Shown here: in pieces, positions 25,385-34,547 of the stretch
How positions within the stretch are numbered: position 1 is the first letter of the stretch
How the letters are laid out: each line of letters opens with the position of its first letter
NCBI GenBank assembly: GCA_900102115.1
Contig: FNAW01000002.1
Coordinates: 372,001-436,000, forward strand
Direction: 5' to 3'
DNA from: Blastococcus fimeti
GTDB taxonomy: Bacteria; Actinomycetota; Actinomycetes; Mycobacteriales; Geodermatophilaceae
DNA length: 64,000 bases
Position numbers and translations under genes: made by a program
The notes under the pieces: generated by a model
Database searches by the model: none
The model's input: only the letters and a program-made list of their open reading frames with translations
What the model was told of the DNA's origin: nothing

Positions 25385-27064
25385 TCAGCCCTGCTGCGGC
25401 TCGAGCTCGCCGCGCAGCTCGCGCTTCAGGAACTTGCCGGCCGGGTTGCGCGGCAGCGCCGTGGTGCGGATGTCGATGACGGTCGGGATCTTGAACGACG
25501 CCAGCCGCTCGCCCAGGAACCCGACGAGCTCGTCCTTGGTGAGCGAGGAGCCGTCGTTGAGCACGATCACCGTGGCGACCTCCTCGCCCAGCCGCTCGTG
25601 GGGGACGCCGAGGACGGCGGCCTCCATGACCGACGGGTGCTCGTAGATCGCGGCCTCGACCTCGGCGCAGTACACGTTCTCCCCACCGCGGAGAACCATG
25701 TCCTTGAGCCGGTCGTCGACGTACACGAGGCCCTCGTCGTCGAGGTGCCCGATGTCGCCGGTCCGCAGCCAGCCGTCGACGATCGTCTCGGCGGTCGCGT
25801 CGGGGCGGTTCCAGTAACCGCGGATGAGGTTGGCGCCGCGGAACCAGATCTCGCCGCGCTCACCCACGGGCAGCACGTCGAACGTGGAGGGGTCGCGGAT
25901 CTCCGCCTCCATCGGCAGCGGCACGCGGCCGGCGGCCATCGGCTTGTCCAGCGCGTCCTGCCCGGCGAGGCTCGGGCCGAGCGCGTTGGTCTCGGTCATC
26001 CCGTAGGAGAAGCCCGGGCTGGCGGCCTTGAACGAGCTGTCGATGTTCGCGATCAGGGCCGGCGGCGTGGGTGCGCCACCGCCGCCGACGGACACCAGGC
26101 TCGAGGTGTCGTACTCGGCGAACCGGGGGTGCTGCAGCATGTCGATGCTCTGCGTGGGCACGCCCACGAAGGCGCTGAGGCGCTCGCTCTCGATGAGCTC
26201 GAGGGCAGCTTCCGGGTCCCACTTGTACATGATCGCGAGCTTCCGGCCGGCCACGAGCGAGCCCAGCATCACCGCGACGCAGCCGGTGACGTGGAACAGC
26301 GGGACGGCGAGGATCGCGCCACCGGGCGGGGCGTCGGGGTCCTCCGGCGGGGTGACCAGCGCGGCCACCATGCCGCGGGCAAGGAAGCCCATGACCGTGT
26401 TCACCAGCGCGCGGTGCGTCGAGACGGCGCCCTTGGGGCGGCCGGTCGTGCCCGAGGTGTAGAGGATCGTCGCGTCGTCGTCCGGCACCACGGCCACGTC
26501 GGGCAGCGCGGTGCCAGGGACGACGACGTCCTCCCACCTGTCCGCCCCCTCGATCGGGGCCGACGCGCGGACGACGACGATGCGGGCGCCCAGCCGCTGG
26601 GCGGACGCGGCGGCGAGCTTCGCCCGCTGCTCGTCGGCGACGACCACCGTGGTCCCGGAGTCCTCGAGGGCGAAGTCGAGCTCGTCCTCGGTCCACCACG
26701 CGTTCATCGAGACGCTGATCGCGCCGACGGAGAGGATCGCGATGAAGGCCTCGACCCACTCGGGGAAGTTCCGCATGGCGATCGCGACGCGGTCGCCCTT
26801 CTTGACGCCGTAGCGCTCGACCAGGGCGGCGGCGAAGGCGTCGGCCTCGGCGAAGGTCTCGTTGAAGCTGCGTCGCTCGTCCCCGAAGACGAGGTACGGC
26901 GCGTCACCGTGGGCCCGGGCCATCGCGAAGACCTCGCGCATGCTCGGCGGGGCGTGGCGGAAGACCTGGTAGGTCCCACCGTCCGGCCGGGTCCAGGGCT
27001 CGAGCTCGAACATCTGCCCTGGGCTCGTGAGCTGTGCCACGGCCTCCTGGTGACTCACTGACAC
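25385..27064 (-). CDS. Acyl-CoA synthetase (class I adenylate-forming ligase)
   Basis: 559 residues with the AMP-binding motif ILYTSGTTGRPKGAVSTH, the A5-like motif YGMTETNALGPS, the GEIWFRGANLIRGYW and WLRTGDIGHLD motifs, and the catalytic lysine region PRNPAGKFLKRELR near the C-terminus. It activates a carboxylic acid as acyl-AMP and then CoA thioester (FadD-like). GTG 27064 has AGGAGG nine bases upstream. It is monocistronic. Substrate cannot be predicted, but the surrounding hydratase and SDR genes make a degradative acyl-CoA pathway likely. Confidence 0.92.
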   Translation of the reverse strand: MSVSHQEAVAQLTSPGQMFELEPWTRPDGGTYQVFRHAPPSMREVFAMARAHGDAPYLVFGDERRSFNETFAEADAFAAALVERYGVKKGDRVAIAMRNFPEWVEAFIAILSVGAISVSMNAWWTEDELDFALEDSGTTVVVADEQRAKLAAASAQRLGARIVVVRASAPIEGADRWEDVVVPGTALPDVAVVPDDDATILYTSGTTGRPKGAVSTHRALVNTVMGFLARGMVAALVTPPEDPDAPPGGAILAVPLFHVTGCVAVMLGSLVAGRKLAIMYKWDPEAALELIESERLSAFVGVPTQSIDMLQHPRFAEYDTSSLVSVGGGGAPTPPALIANIDSSFKAASPGFSYGMTETNALGPSLAGQDALDKPMAAGRVPLPMEAEIRDPSTFDVLPVGERGEIWFRGANLIRGYWNRPDATAETIVDGWLRTGDIGHLDDEGLVYVDDRLKDMVLRGGENVYCAEVEAAIYEHPSVMEAAVLGVPHERLGEEVATVIVLNDGSSLTKDELVGFLGERLASFKIPTVIDIRTTALPRNPAGKFLKRELRGELEPQQG

Positions 27065-27225
27065 GAGACGACGCCTCCTAGACGGTTACACGACGGATGA
27101 CGCCGGGAGTGACCCCGGCAACATCCGGACGGTTTCACACTCGAACCATCTTGGGCAACAGGCCCCGTCCAGTGGCGTTTCCCCGGCCTCCCGCCGGGCG
27201 CCCCGATCAGCGGTCGAGGCGGGCG

Positions 27226-27552
27226 TCAGCGCCGGTCCTCGCCCCAGCGCAACCAGGACGCGAGCAGCGGGTGCTCGGCCACGAACGGGTCGGTCCGCGC
27301 AGCGCGGTGCGCGCCCGACGCGGCGGGCCGCGGCGCCGCGGGCTCCCGGTGCCGTCGCTCCTCCTGCAGCCGTCGCTCCTCCTGGAGCCGGCTCTGGGTG
27401 AGGTACCGCTGGAGCGCGGCCGCGGGGTCGGCGATCCGGCCGCGCGCGGCGACGTCGTGCCGCGCCTCCCACTCGCACATGATCTTCTCCGCAGGGGAGA
27501 TCACCGCCGATGCCGGCGATCGCTTCCCGGAGCCGGGCGTGGACTCGCGCAT
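27226..27552 (-). CDS. Hypothetical Arg/Glu-rich protein
   Basis: 108 residues from ATG 27552 (a longer in-frame start exists at 27600). No recognised domain. A charged middle part contains the near-repeat LQEERR-LQEERR, which could form a short coiled coil, and the C-terminus has the patch FVAEHPLLASWLRWGEDRR, which looks like a conserved hydrophobic motif rather than random translation. It stands alone between the acyl-CoA ligase and LysR genes. A moderately supported gene of unknown role. Confidence 0.45.
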   Translation of the reverse strand: MRESTPGSGKRSPASAVISPAEKIMCEWEARHDVAARGRIADPAAALQRYLTQSRLQEERRLQEERRHREPAAPRPAASGAHRAARTDPFVAEHPLLASWLRWGEDRR

Positions 27553-27653
27553 CTCTCGTCCCTCTTCCCACCGACGGCGGCCGAGCGACCTCGGCCGCAC
27601 GACCCCAGGCCAGCACGGCGGGCGGTGCGCCGCCAGGGTCGTTGGTCTCAGGT

Positions 27654-27679
27654 CCCGGCGCTCAGACCCCGGCGCTCAG
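27654..27679. repeat. Short direct repeat in gene-poor stretch
   Basis: CCCGGCGCTCAG occurs at 27654-27665 and 27668-27679. The surrounding 27553-27822 carries no gene that I can support. Confidence 0.5.
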
Positions 27680-27822
27680 GCGGTGGCGTCGTGCGCCGCG
27701 CGGGCGGTCAGCTCGTAGGTGACCGTGACCGCCGCACTCCCCCTCTCCGACGACGACGCCGCAGAACTGGACGGCATCGGCGCGGTCGCCGTCCCCTGAC
27801 GGGGCGGTTCGGAGGCGGGCCC

Positions 27823-28704
27823 TCAGAGACGCAGCGCGGCCTGCACGAGCCCGGCGACGGCGCGGGACCGGCTGTGCGGCGGCCACGCGATGACGGTGGT
27901 GACCTCCGGTGCGTCGACGACCGGCACCGCGACGACGCCCTCGCCCAGCTGCGCCCGGACGGACCCGGGCACGACCATCAAGGTCCGGCCGAGCGAGACC
28001 AGCTGCAGCAGCTGGGTGGAGTCGCGCACCTCGGGCCCCCGGCCGGCGGCGTACGAGCCGTCGGGCCCGGGCCACCTCGGGTGCGGCAGGTCCGGCACGT
28101 CGTCCAGGTCGGCCAGGCGCAGTTCCCGGTGGGCGGTCAGCGGATGGCCCGCCGGCAGCACGGCGACCTGCCCCTCGGTGAGCAGCTCCTCGACGTCGAG
28201 ACCGGACGTGTCGTCGAACGGCCGGTGCAGCAGGGCCACGTCGGCCCGCCCGCTGCGCAGCAGTCGCGCCTGCTGCCCCGGGCCGCACAGCTCGACGTCG
28301 ACCCGGACCGCGCCCGGCTCGGCCGCGTAGGCGTCCAGCAGCTTGGCCAGCAGCTCGCCGGAGGCGCCCGCCTTGGCGACCAGGACGACCCCGGCCTCCC
28401 CCTCGGCGGCCCGGGCCGACCGGCGGGTGCGGTGCTCCGCCGCCTCCAGCGCGTCCAGTGCGGTGCGCCCCTCGCGCAGCAGCACCGCACCGGGCTCGGT
28501 GAGGGCGACCGACCGGCTGGTGCGGGTGAGCAGCGCGGTGCCCAACCGGCGCTCCAGCAGGCTGATGGCGCGCGACAGCGGGGGCTGGGCGATGCCCAGC
28601 CGCTGCGCGGCGCGCCCGAAGTGCAGCTCCTCGGCCACGGCGACGAAGTAGCGCAGCTCCCTGGTGTCCACGACCCAGCGTATCGCCGCCGCGGCCGGAT
28701 CCAT
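27823..28704 (-). CDS. LysR-family regulator
   Basis: 293 residues from ATG 28704. N-terminal winged helix RELRYFVAVAEELHFGRAAQRLGIAQPPLSRAISLLERRLG is a textbook LysR domain, followed by a periplasmic-binding-protein-like effector domain. It is divergent from the SDR gene at 28775, the usual LysR layout for control of the neighbour. An inverted repeat with T-N11-A spacing overlaps the ATG, which makes the GTG at 28671 a possible alternative start. Confidence 0.9.
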   Translation of the reverse strand: MDPAAAAIRWVVDTRELRYFVAVAEELHFGRAAQRLGIAQPPLSRAISLLERRLGTALLTRTSRSVALTEPGAVLLREGRTALDALEAAEHRTRRSARAAEGEAGVVLVAKAGASGELLAKLLDAYAAEPGAVRVDVELCGPGQQARLLRSGRADVALLHRPFDDTSGLDVEELLTEGQVAVLPAGHPLTAHRELRLADLDDVPDLPHPRWPGPDGSYAAGRGPEVRDSTQLLQLVSLGRTLMVVPGSVRAQLGEGVVAVPVVDAPEVTTVIAWPPHSRSRAVAGLVQAALRL

Positions 28705-28717
28705 ACCGCTGAGGTAT
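28703..28717. promoter_or_regulatory. LysR-type T-N11-A inverted repeat
   Basis: ATACC-N5-GGTAT, containing T-N11-A, located in the LysR/SDR divergent region and about 60 nt before the SDR start. Confidence 0.6.
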
Positions 28718-28774
28718 CGGTCGTTACCCGGCCGGTGTTGGACCGGGCGCCGGCCGCCGCGCAGGCTCGAACTC

Positions 28775-29506
28775 ATGAGCGACACGAGGAGTGCCCTGGT
28801 CACCGGGGCGAACAAGGGCATCGGGTACGAGATCGCGGCGGGCCTCGGCGCGCTGGGCTACACCGTCGGCGTCGGAGCGCGCGACGAGACCCGTCGGGCC
28901 GATGCGGTCGCCCGGCTGCGCAACGCCGGCGTCGACGCCTTCGGCGTCCCGCTGGACGTGACCGACGACCGCAGCGTCACCGCCGCCGCCGCGCTCGTCG
29001 AGGAGCGGGTCGGCCGGCTGGACGCGCTGGTGAACAACGCCGGCATCACCGGCGGCGCGGCCCAGCAGCCGACCACCGCAGACCTCGACGTCCTCCGGAC
29101 GGTCGTGGAGACCAACGTGCTGGGGGTCATCCGGGTCACCAACGCGATGCTGCCGCTGCTGCGCCGCTCGCCCTCGCCCCGGATCGTCAACGTCTCCAGC
29201 GGGGTCGGGTCGCTGACCCGGCAGTCGGGCTCCGTCGGCAAGGACACCGCCGGGCCGGTGGCCGTGGCCTACTCGCCGTCGAAGACGTTCCTGAACGCCG
29301 TGATGCTGCAGTACGTCCGGGAGCTCGACGGCACGAACATCCTGATCAACGCTGCCTGCCCCGGCTACGTCGCCACGGACCTCAACGGGTTCCGGGGCGT
29401 GCGCACGCCGCAGCAGGGCGCCGCGACGCCGATCCGGCTGGCCACGCTGCCCGACGGCGGTCCCACCGGCGGCTTCTTCGAGGACGCAGGCAGCGTCCCC
29501 TGGTGA
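28775..29506 (+). CDS. SDR-family oxidoreductase
   Basis: 243 residues with the NAD(P)-binding TGANKGIG, the NNAG motif (VNNAGITGG), catalytic Ser in VNVSSGVGS and the YxxxK pair in YSPSKTF. Resembles carbonyl-reductase-like SDRs with an ending (GPTGGFFEDAGSVPW) typical of the group that reduces quinones or ketones. It is divergent from a LysR regulator that probably controls it. Substrate unknown. Confidence 0.9.
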   Translation: MSDTRSALVTGANKGIGYEIAAGLGALGYTVGVGARDETRRADAVARLRNAGVDAFGVPLDVTDDRSVTAAAALVEERVGRLDALVNNAGITGGAAQQPTTADLDVLRTVVETNVLGVIRVTNAMLPLLRRSPSPRIVNVSSGVGSLTRQSGSVGKDTAGPVAVAYSPSKTFLNAVMLQYVRELDGTNILINAACPGYVATDLNGFRGVRTPQQGAATPIRLATLPDGGPTGGFFEDAGSVPW

Positions 29507-29521
29507 CCGCGGCTCCGGCGG

Positions 29522-30487
29522 TCAGGGGGCCGGCGGGCCGACCGGATCGGGGACGACGGCGCCGGCCGGCTCCTCCGCCGGCCACTCGCCCAGCCGCACG
29601 AGCACGATCCCGGCCAGGACGACGATGCCGCCGACGAGCTGGACCCTTCCCGGCTGCTGCCCCAGCGCCAGCCACGCGGCCACCACCGCGAACAGCACCT
29701 CGCTGAGCCCCACGAAGGAGCTGAGCCGCGAACCCAGCAGGCGGACGGCGGCGATGCCGGTGGCGTAGGCGAACGCCGCCGCGAGCAGCGAGAAGCCCAG
29801 GACCGGGACCAGCCAGCTGGTCGACCGCCCGGCGAAGTCGACCTCGGACGTCGTCGTCGCCCAGGGGACGGCACCGACCAGCGCGGCTCCGCCGATCAGC
29901 AGCGCGCCGACGGCCAGTCCCGCCCACGCGCTGACCAGCGGCGGCAGCGCACCCTCGGTCCGCGCGGAGAGGACGAAGTAGCCCGCCAGGCCCACCGCGG
30001 CCACCAGCCCCCAGACGATGCCGACCGGGTCGAGCCGGACGCCGCGTGCGACGTCGAGCACGAGCACCAGCCCGGTGAGCGCGACGGCCACCCCGGCCGT
30101 GGTGACGGCGCTGGGCCGCTGACCGAGCCGCGCCCACGTCCACAGCACGACGAGCAGGACGGCGGAGTACTCCAGCAGCAGCGCCACCCCGACCGAGAGG
30201 CGCTCGACCGCGGAGAAGTAGGCCAGCTGGGGCAGCGCGACGGCGAGCGCGCCGAACGCCAGCACGGCGCCGGCGTTGGCCCGCAGCAACGGCCACCGCC
30301 CCCGTAGCTGGAAGGCCGCGGGGGCGGTGAGCGCGACGGCCGCCAGGCCCATCCGCACGACTGCAGCCGCTCCGGCGCTCCAGCCGGCCTCCAGCAGGCC
30401 GGCGGCGAAGACCCCCGCCGTGCCGAAGGCGGCGGCGGAGAGCACCGCCAGGAGCAGTCCGAGCAGGCCGGTTCGTCGGTCGAGCAC
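29522..30487 (-). CDS. EamA/DMT-family transporter
   Basis: 321 residues with about ten hydrophobic segments in two EamA repeats, the form of drug/metabolite exporters of the RhaT/YdcZ/PecM type. GTG 30487 is the first start that begins with the membrane domain; the frame is open further upstream but is antisense to the hydratase end. It ends 16 nt from the convergent SDR stop. No substrate can be assigned. Confidence 0.85.
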   Translation of the reverse strand: MLDRRTGLLGLLLAVLSAAAFGTAGVFAAGLLEAGWSAGAAAVVRMGLAAVALTAPAAFQLRGRWPLLRANAGAVLAFGALAVALPQLAYFSAVERLSVGVALLLEYSAVLLVVLWTWARLGQRPSAVTTAGVAVALTGLVLVLDVARGVRLDPVGIVWGLVAAVGLAGYFVLSARTEGALPPLVSAWAGLAVGALLIGGAALVGAVPWATTTSEVDFAGRSTSWLVPVLGFSLLAAAFAYATGIAAVRLLGSRLSSFVGLSEVLFAVVAAWLALGQQPGRVQLVGGIVVLAGIVLVRLGEWPAEEPAGAVVPDPVGPPAP

Positions 30488-30512
30488 GACCGGCGACCCT
30501 AGGAGAGCAGCG

Positions 30513-31277
30513 TCAGCGGTTCTTCCACTGGGGGGCGCGCTTCTCGGCGAAGGCCATCGAGCCCTCGCGCGCGTCCTCGCTGGCGAACACGGGGGCGATG
30601 ACCTTGCTCTGCTCCGCCCAGCTCTGGGCGATCGTCCAGTCCGGGGCCGAGCGGACGAGGTGCTTGGTGGCGGCCACGGCGAGCGGCCCGTTCGCCGCGA
30701 TGACCGAGGCCAGGGCGAGCGCACCGTCGAGGGCCTCCCCCTTCGCCGTCACCCGGTTGACCAGGCCGACCTCGGCGGCCCGGGGGGCGCTGATCGGTTC
30801 GCCGGTGAGGAGCAGCTCCAGCGCGATCGCCTGCGGGATGCGCCGGGGCAGGGCGAGGGCGGCGCCACCGGCGGCCACCAGCGAGCGCTTGACCTCGGGC
30901 ACGCCGAACCGGGCGTCCTCGGCGGCGACGATGAGGTCGCAGGCCAGCAGAAGCTCGAAGCCGCCGGCCAGCGCCCACCCCTCGACCGCGCCGATGAGCG
31001 GCTTGCGCGGCGGGGTCTCGGCGATGCCGCAGAGCCCGCGGCCCTCGATGCTCGGGGTCTCGCCGCGCATGAAGGCCTTGAGGTCCATCCCGGACGAGAA
31101 GGTGCCACCCGCTCCGGTCAGGACGCCGACCCGCAGGTCGTCGGACGCGTCGAGCTCGTCGGCGGCGGCGGCGATGCCGTCGGCGACCGCCTTGTTCAGC
31201 GCGTTGCGCGCCTCCGGCCGGTTGATGGTGATGATCAGGACGCCGTCCCGGCGGTCCAGGAGCACCTCGTCGGACAC
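30513..31277 (-). CDS. Enoyl-CoA hydratase/isomerase (crotonase family)
   Basis: 254 residues. Oxyanion-hole segments GTFSSGMDLKAF and AVEGWALAGGFELLLACDLIVA are present; the position of the first catalytic Glu of classical hydratases is part of ARFGVPEVKRSLV, where the second Glu also lies. It hydrates or isomerises 2-enoyl-CoA. GTG 31277 follows GAGGGAG. The nearby SDR resembles 3-hydroxyacyl-CoA dehydrogenase, so a beta-oxidation pair is likely, though a terminator-like hairpin lies between them. Confidence 0.9.
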   Translation of the reverse strand: MSDEVLLDRRDGVLIITINRPEARNALNKAVADGIAAAADELDASDDLRVGVLTGAGGTFSSGMDLKAFMRGETPSIEGRGLCGIAETPPRKPLIGAVEGWALAGGFELLLACDLIVAAEDARFGVPEVKRSLVAAGGAALALPRRIPQAIALELLLTGEPISAPRAAEVGLVNRVTAKGEALDGALALASVIAANGPLAVAATKHLVRSAPDWTIAQSWAEQSKVIAPVFASEDAREGSMAFAEKRAPQWKNR

Positions 31278-31339
31278 AGCGTTCTCCCTCGGTCGTGAAC
31301 GTTCGGTCGCGGATGTCGTGCGGTGGAACGGGTGCGGGC

Positions 31340-31374
31340 CGGGGGTGCGGCCGCCGTCAGCGGCCGCACCCCCG
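31340..31374 (-). terminator. Hairpin terminator after the SDR gene
   Basis: Perfect 15-bp stem (31340-31354 with 31360-31374) and a CGTCA loop just after the SDR stop at 31383, before the hydratase gene. Confidence 0.75.
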
Positions 31375-31382
31375 GCTCGGCG

Positions 31383-32156
31383 TCACTTCGGCTGGAGGCG
31401 GGCGCCGCCGTCGAGGCGGATCAGCTCGGCGTTCATGTAGCTGTTGGCGAGGACCTCGACGGCGAGGGTGGCGAACTCCTCGGAGTAGCCCAGGCGCTTG
31501 GGGAAGAGCACGTCGCGCTTGAGCTTGTCCTTGAACGCCTCGGAGGCCTCGCCCGAGCCGTAGATCGGGGTGTCGATGAGGCCGGGGGCGATGGTGTTCA
31601 CGCGCACGCCGATGGCGGAGAGGTCGCGGGCGATCGGCAGCGTCATCGAGACGACGGCGCCCTTGGACGCGGAGTAGGCGGCCTGGCCGATCTGGCCGTC
31701 GAGCGCGGCGACGGAGGCGGTGTTCAGGATCGAGCCGCGCTCGCCGTCCTCCAGCGGCTCTTCCTGCGCCATGGCCGTGCCGACGATGCGGATGCAGTCG
31801 AAGGTGCCGATGGTGTTGATCTCGAGGACCCGACGGAAGGTGTTCAGGTCGAACGCCGTCTCGTAGCCGCCGCGGCCGACGGTCCGGCTGGCCGAGCCGA
31901 TGCCGGCGCAGTTCACCAGCACGCGCAGCGGGCCGATGGTCTTGGCGAGCTCGGTGGCCGCGATGATGTCGTCGGTCTTGGTGACGTCGACGTGGGCGAA
32001 CGCGCCGTCGATCTCGGTGGCGAGCGCATTGCCCTTGTCGTCGGCGATGTCGGCGACGACGACCTTGGCGCCCCGCGCCGCGAGGGCGCGAGCGGTGGCC
32101 GCCCCCAGACCGGACGCGCCTCCGGTGACGATCGCGGACACATTCTCGAGCTGCAC
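31383..32156 (-). CDS. SDR oxidoreductase, type II 3-hydroxyacyl-CoA dehydrogenase-like
   Basis: 257 residues from GTG 32156 (AGGGGAG upstream). TGGASGLG cofactor motif, VNCAG, LNTASVAALDGQIGQAAYSASKGAV (catalytic Ser, Tyr and Lys) and NTIAPGLIDTPIYG. The long GFETAFDLN-type region and overall pattern match HSD17B10-like 3-hydroxyacyl-CoA dehydrogenases, which oxidise 3-hydroxyacyl-CoA with NAD. Divergent from a TetR gene, with a perfect inverted repeat between them. Confidence 0.9.
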   Translation of the reverse strand: MQLENVSAIVTGGASGLGAATARALAARGAKVVVADIADDKGNALATEIDGAFAHVDVTKTDDIIAATELAKTIGPLRVLVNCAGIGSASRTVGRGGYETAFDLNTFRRVLEINTIGTFDCIRIVGTAMAQEEPLEDGERGSILNTASVAALDGQIGQAAYSASKGAVVSMTLPIARDLSAIGVRVNTIAPGLIDTPIYGSGEASEAFKDKLKRDVLFPKRLGYSEEFATLAVEVLANSYMNAELIRLDGGARLQPK

Positions 32157-32265
32157 GGAGTACTCCCCTGGTTCGGACGACGGTGGCGACGGGCGCCGGC
32201 GCGGACCTGCCCCGTGGCAGGTCCACCGGCGCCGCGCTCCCGCTGAAGCTAGCGAGCGCGGAGCA

Positions 32266-32292
32266 TTTTCTGCAACGGTGTGTCGCAGAAAA
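32266..32292. promoter_or_regulatory. Probable TetR operator, TTTTCTGC-N11-GCAGAAAA
   Basis: Perfect 8-bp arms around an 11-nt spacer; AT-rich arms stand out from the local GC content. It lies between the divergent SDR and TetR genes, so the regulator probably controls both. Confidence 0.7.
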
Positions 32293-32329
32293 GATTGGAG
32301 TCGGCCGTTCCGCATGCGACGCTGCCCGG

Positions 32330-32938
32330 GTGAGCGAGACGGGCGGCCGCGGACGGCCGCGGGGACTGAGCGAGCGCGTCCGCCAGGACGTGCACGCCGC
32401 CGTCCGCCGTCTCCTGGTCGCCGACGGGTACGCCGCGATGCGTCTGGAGGACGTCGCCGCCGTCGCCGGCGTGCACAAGTCCACGCTCTACCGACAGTGG
32501 GCCACCAAGGCCCAGCTCGTCCGGGACGTGCTCGTCGCCGGCGAGCTCGAGCACTACCCGAGGGTCGACGAGGGCAGCCTGGCCGCCGACGTCGAGGCGC
32601 TGGTCCGCGGCCTGATCCGGCTGTTCCGGAGTCCGACGACCATCGCGTTCGTCCAGACCCGCGCCACCGCCGACGACCCCGAGCTGCGCGCCGGGCTGCA
32701 CGAACTGGCCTCGCAGGACACCGCCTTCATGCGCGCGCCGTTCGAGCGGGCGATCGAGCGCGGCGAGCTGTCGGCGGACACCGACGTCGGCATGCTGGTC
32801 GAGCTGCTCTTCTCCCCCCTGCTGGCCCGGGTGGCGGTCACCGGACTCCCGGTCGACGACGAGTTCGGCCGACGGCTGGCGAGCACCTTCCTGGTCCTCG
32901 CCGCGCCGCACGCGGTCAGGAGCAGCGCGACCCGGTAG
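32330..32938 (+). CDS. TetR-family regulator
   Basis: 202 residues from GTG 32330. HTH segment RLEDVAAVAGVHKSTLYRQWATKAQLV and a C-terminal domain of the TetR_C_16/AcrR type (IAFVQTRATADDPELRAGLHEL). It is divergent from the 3-hydroxyacyl-CoA dehydrogenase-like SDR with a strong palindrome in between, so it probably represses that gene in response to an acyl-CoA or related ligand. Confidence 0.9.
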   Translation: MSETGGRGRPRGLSERVRQDVHAAVRRLLVADGYAAMRLEDVAAVAGVHKSTLYRQWATKAQLVRDVLVAGELEHYPRVDEGSLAADVEALVRGLIRLFRSPTTIAFVQTRATADDPELRAGLHELASQDTAFMRAPFERAIERGELSADTDVGMLVELLFSPLLARVAVTGLPVDDEFGRRLASTFLVLAAPHAVRSSATR

Positions 32939-33013
32939 GCCACGCACGGCCCACGGGCAACATGTGACGAACCGGACCGGTCCGTCTCGTCCCTGCCAGC
33001 CGCATCGACATGC

Positions 33014-33023
33014 CGACATGTCG
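33014..33023. promoter_or_regulatory. CGACATGTCG palindrome upstream of the HTH gene
   Basis: Perfect 10-bp palindrome 85 nt before the HTH gene start; CGACATG occurs also at 33006. Possible regulator site; no more can be said. Confidence 0.3.
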
Positions 33024-33107
33024 CTTACCGTCGGTAGCAAGACAGGCGCGCACCGTCGCCGGCACTGAGCCGGCCCCGCGTCGAGGACCACCATCGAGGA
33101 GATCGAC

Positions 33108-33446
33108 GTGACCCTGCCCCAGCGCACCACCACCGCCCACGCCCGCCCGGCCGGTTACGGCCAGCGCCCGATGACGGCTCGCCCCCTGGCACCCCGTCCG
33201 ATGCCGATGCACCCCGCGACCGGACAGCCGATGGCCACCGGCCCGGTGCTGCAGCGGCCGGCCCCCCGCACGGTCAGCTTCCTGACGGTGACCGAGGTGG
33301 CGGCGATCATGCGCGTCTCGAAGATGACCGTCTACCGCCTGGTGCACGGTGGCGAGCTGGCCGCCGTCCGCGTCGGCCGGTCCTTCCGGGTGCCCGAGCC
33401 GGCCGTGCGCGACTACCTGGCCGGCGCGCGCACCGACGTCGCCTGA
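33108..33446 (+). CDS. Excisionase-type helix-turn-helix DNA-binding protein
   Basis: 112 residues from GTG 33108. The first 55 residues are Pro/Met/Ala-rich and probably disordered. The rest is a compact MerR/excisionase-like domain: FLTVTEVAAIMRVSKMTVYRLVHGGELAAVRVGRSFRVPEPAVRDYL. Such single-domain proteins are common and conserved in actinobacterial chromosomes, and despite the name need not be phage-related; no integrase is nearby. It is monocistronic. Confidence 0.88.
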   Translation: MTLPQRTTTAHARPAGYGQRPMTARPLAPRPMPMHPATGQPMATGPVLQRPAPRTVSFLTVTEVAAIMRVSKMTVYRLVHGGELAAVRVGRSFRVPEPAVRDYLAGARTDVA

Positions 33447-33482
33447 CCCGTCCCCCCGCCGTCGCTCGGCCGGCCCCCGGCA

Positions 33483-34307
33483 TCAACCCCGGAGGAAGGC
33501 CAGCAGGTCGGCGTTGATCGTCTCGGCCTGCGTGGTCGGCATGCCGTGGGGGAAGCCGGCGTAGGTCTTCAGCGTCCCGTTCGGCAGCAGCTCGGCCGAG
33601 AGCGGGGCGGAGTCGGCGTAGGGCACGATCTGGTCGTCGTCGCCGTGCATGACCAGGACCGGCACGGTGATCTTCTTGAGGTCGTCGGTGAAGTCGGTCT
33701 GGGAGAACGCGACCACGCCGTCGTAGTGGGCCTTCGCGCCGCCCATCATCCCCTGCCGCCACCAGTTCGCGATGATCGCCTCGACCGGTTCCACCCCGGG
33801 CCGGTTGAACCCGTAGAACGCGGTGGCGGCGAGCTCGCGGTAGAAGGCCGACCGGTTGGTGGCCACCTGCTCCTGGATGCCGTCGAAGACGCTCTTGGGC
33901 AGCCCGCCGGGGTTGGCGTCGGTCTGCACCATGAGCGGCGGCACCGCGCTGATCAGCACCGCCTTCGCGACGCGGTCCTGGCCGTGCCGGCCGATGTAGT
34001 GCGCCACCTCTCCGCCACCGGTCGAGTGCCCGACGTGCACTGCGTCCCGCAGGTCGAGGTGCGCGGTGAGGGCCGCCAGGTCGTCGGCGTAGTGGTCCAT
34101 GTCGTGGCCGTCGGCGACCTGCGCGGAGCGGCCGTGGCCCCGCCGGTCGTGCGCGATGACGCGGTAGCCCTGCGCCAGGAGGACCATCATCTGGGTGTCC
34201 CAGTCGTCGGCCGACAGCGGCCAGCCGTGACTGAAGACGATCGGCTGACCGGTGCCCCAGTCCTTGTAGAAGATCTCGGTTCCGTCGGCGGTCGTGATGA
34301 CGGGCAT
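33483..34307 (-). CDS. Alpha/beta hydrolase, non-haem chloroperoxidase type
   Basis: 274 residues. Oxyanion loop [12 protein letters not shown], nucleophile GHSTGGG (Ser about 97), acid residue in HGDDDQIVP and catalytic His in GFPHGMPTT. This family contains bacterial perhydrolases/haloperoxidases and aryl esterases. ATG 34307 follows AGGAGG with eight-base spacing. It is divergent from the AraC-like gene, which may regulate it; 240 nt separate them. Nothing recognisable other than promoter space lies there. Confidence 0.9.
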   Translation of the reverse strand: MPVITTADGTEIFYKDWGTGQPIVFSHGWPLSADDWDTQMMVLLAQGYRVIAHDRRGHGRSAQVADGHDMDHYADDLAALTAHLDLRDAVHVGHSTGGGEVAHYIGRHGQDRVAKAVLISAVPPLMVQTDANPGGLPKSVFDGIQEQVATNRSAFYRELAATAFYGFNRPGVEPVEAIIANWWRQGMMGGAKAHYDGVVAFSQTDFTDDLKKITVPVLVMHGDDDQIVPYADSAPLSAELLPNGTLKTYAGFPHGMPTTQAETINADLLAFLRG

Positions 34308-34547
34308 GGGTGGTCCTCCTGCTCCGGGTGGCGTGGACGCCGGCAGGCGGCCTGGTGGGTCGCGAGCCGCTCCCGACGCTAGGGCCGGCGGGTGTCCGGG
34401 AGATGTGCTCTGGCTGACGAACAGCGGACCGTGTCTGCCGTCGCCGGCCCGGGCCGGCGCGGCTCCGGGAAGCCTTTACAGCCGATGCCGCCGGGGCCAC
34501 GATCGCTCCGGTCAGCAGCGTGCCCGGTCGTCACGCAGGGAGGGCTC

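Noticed and set aside
33108-33446. Phage or mobile-element excisionase
   Set aside because: The HTH domain is excisionase-like, but no integrase, attachment-site repeat or other mobile gene is nearby, and such proteins are common in actinobacterial chromosomes.
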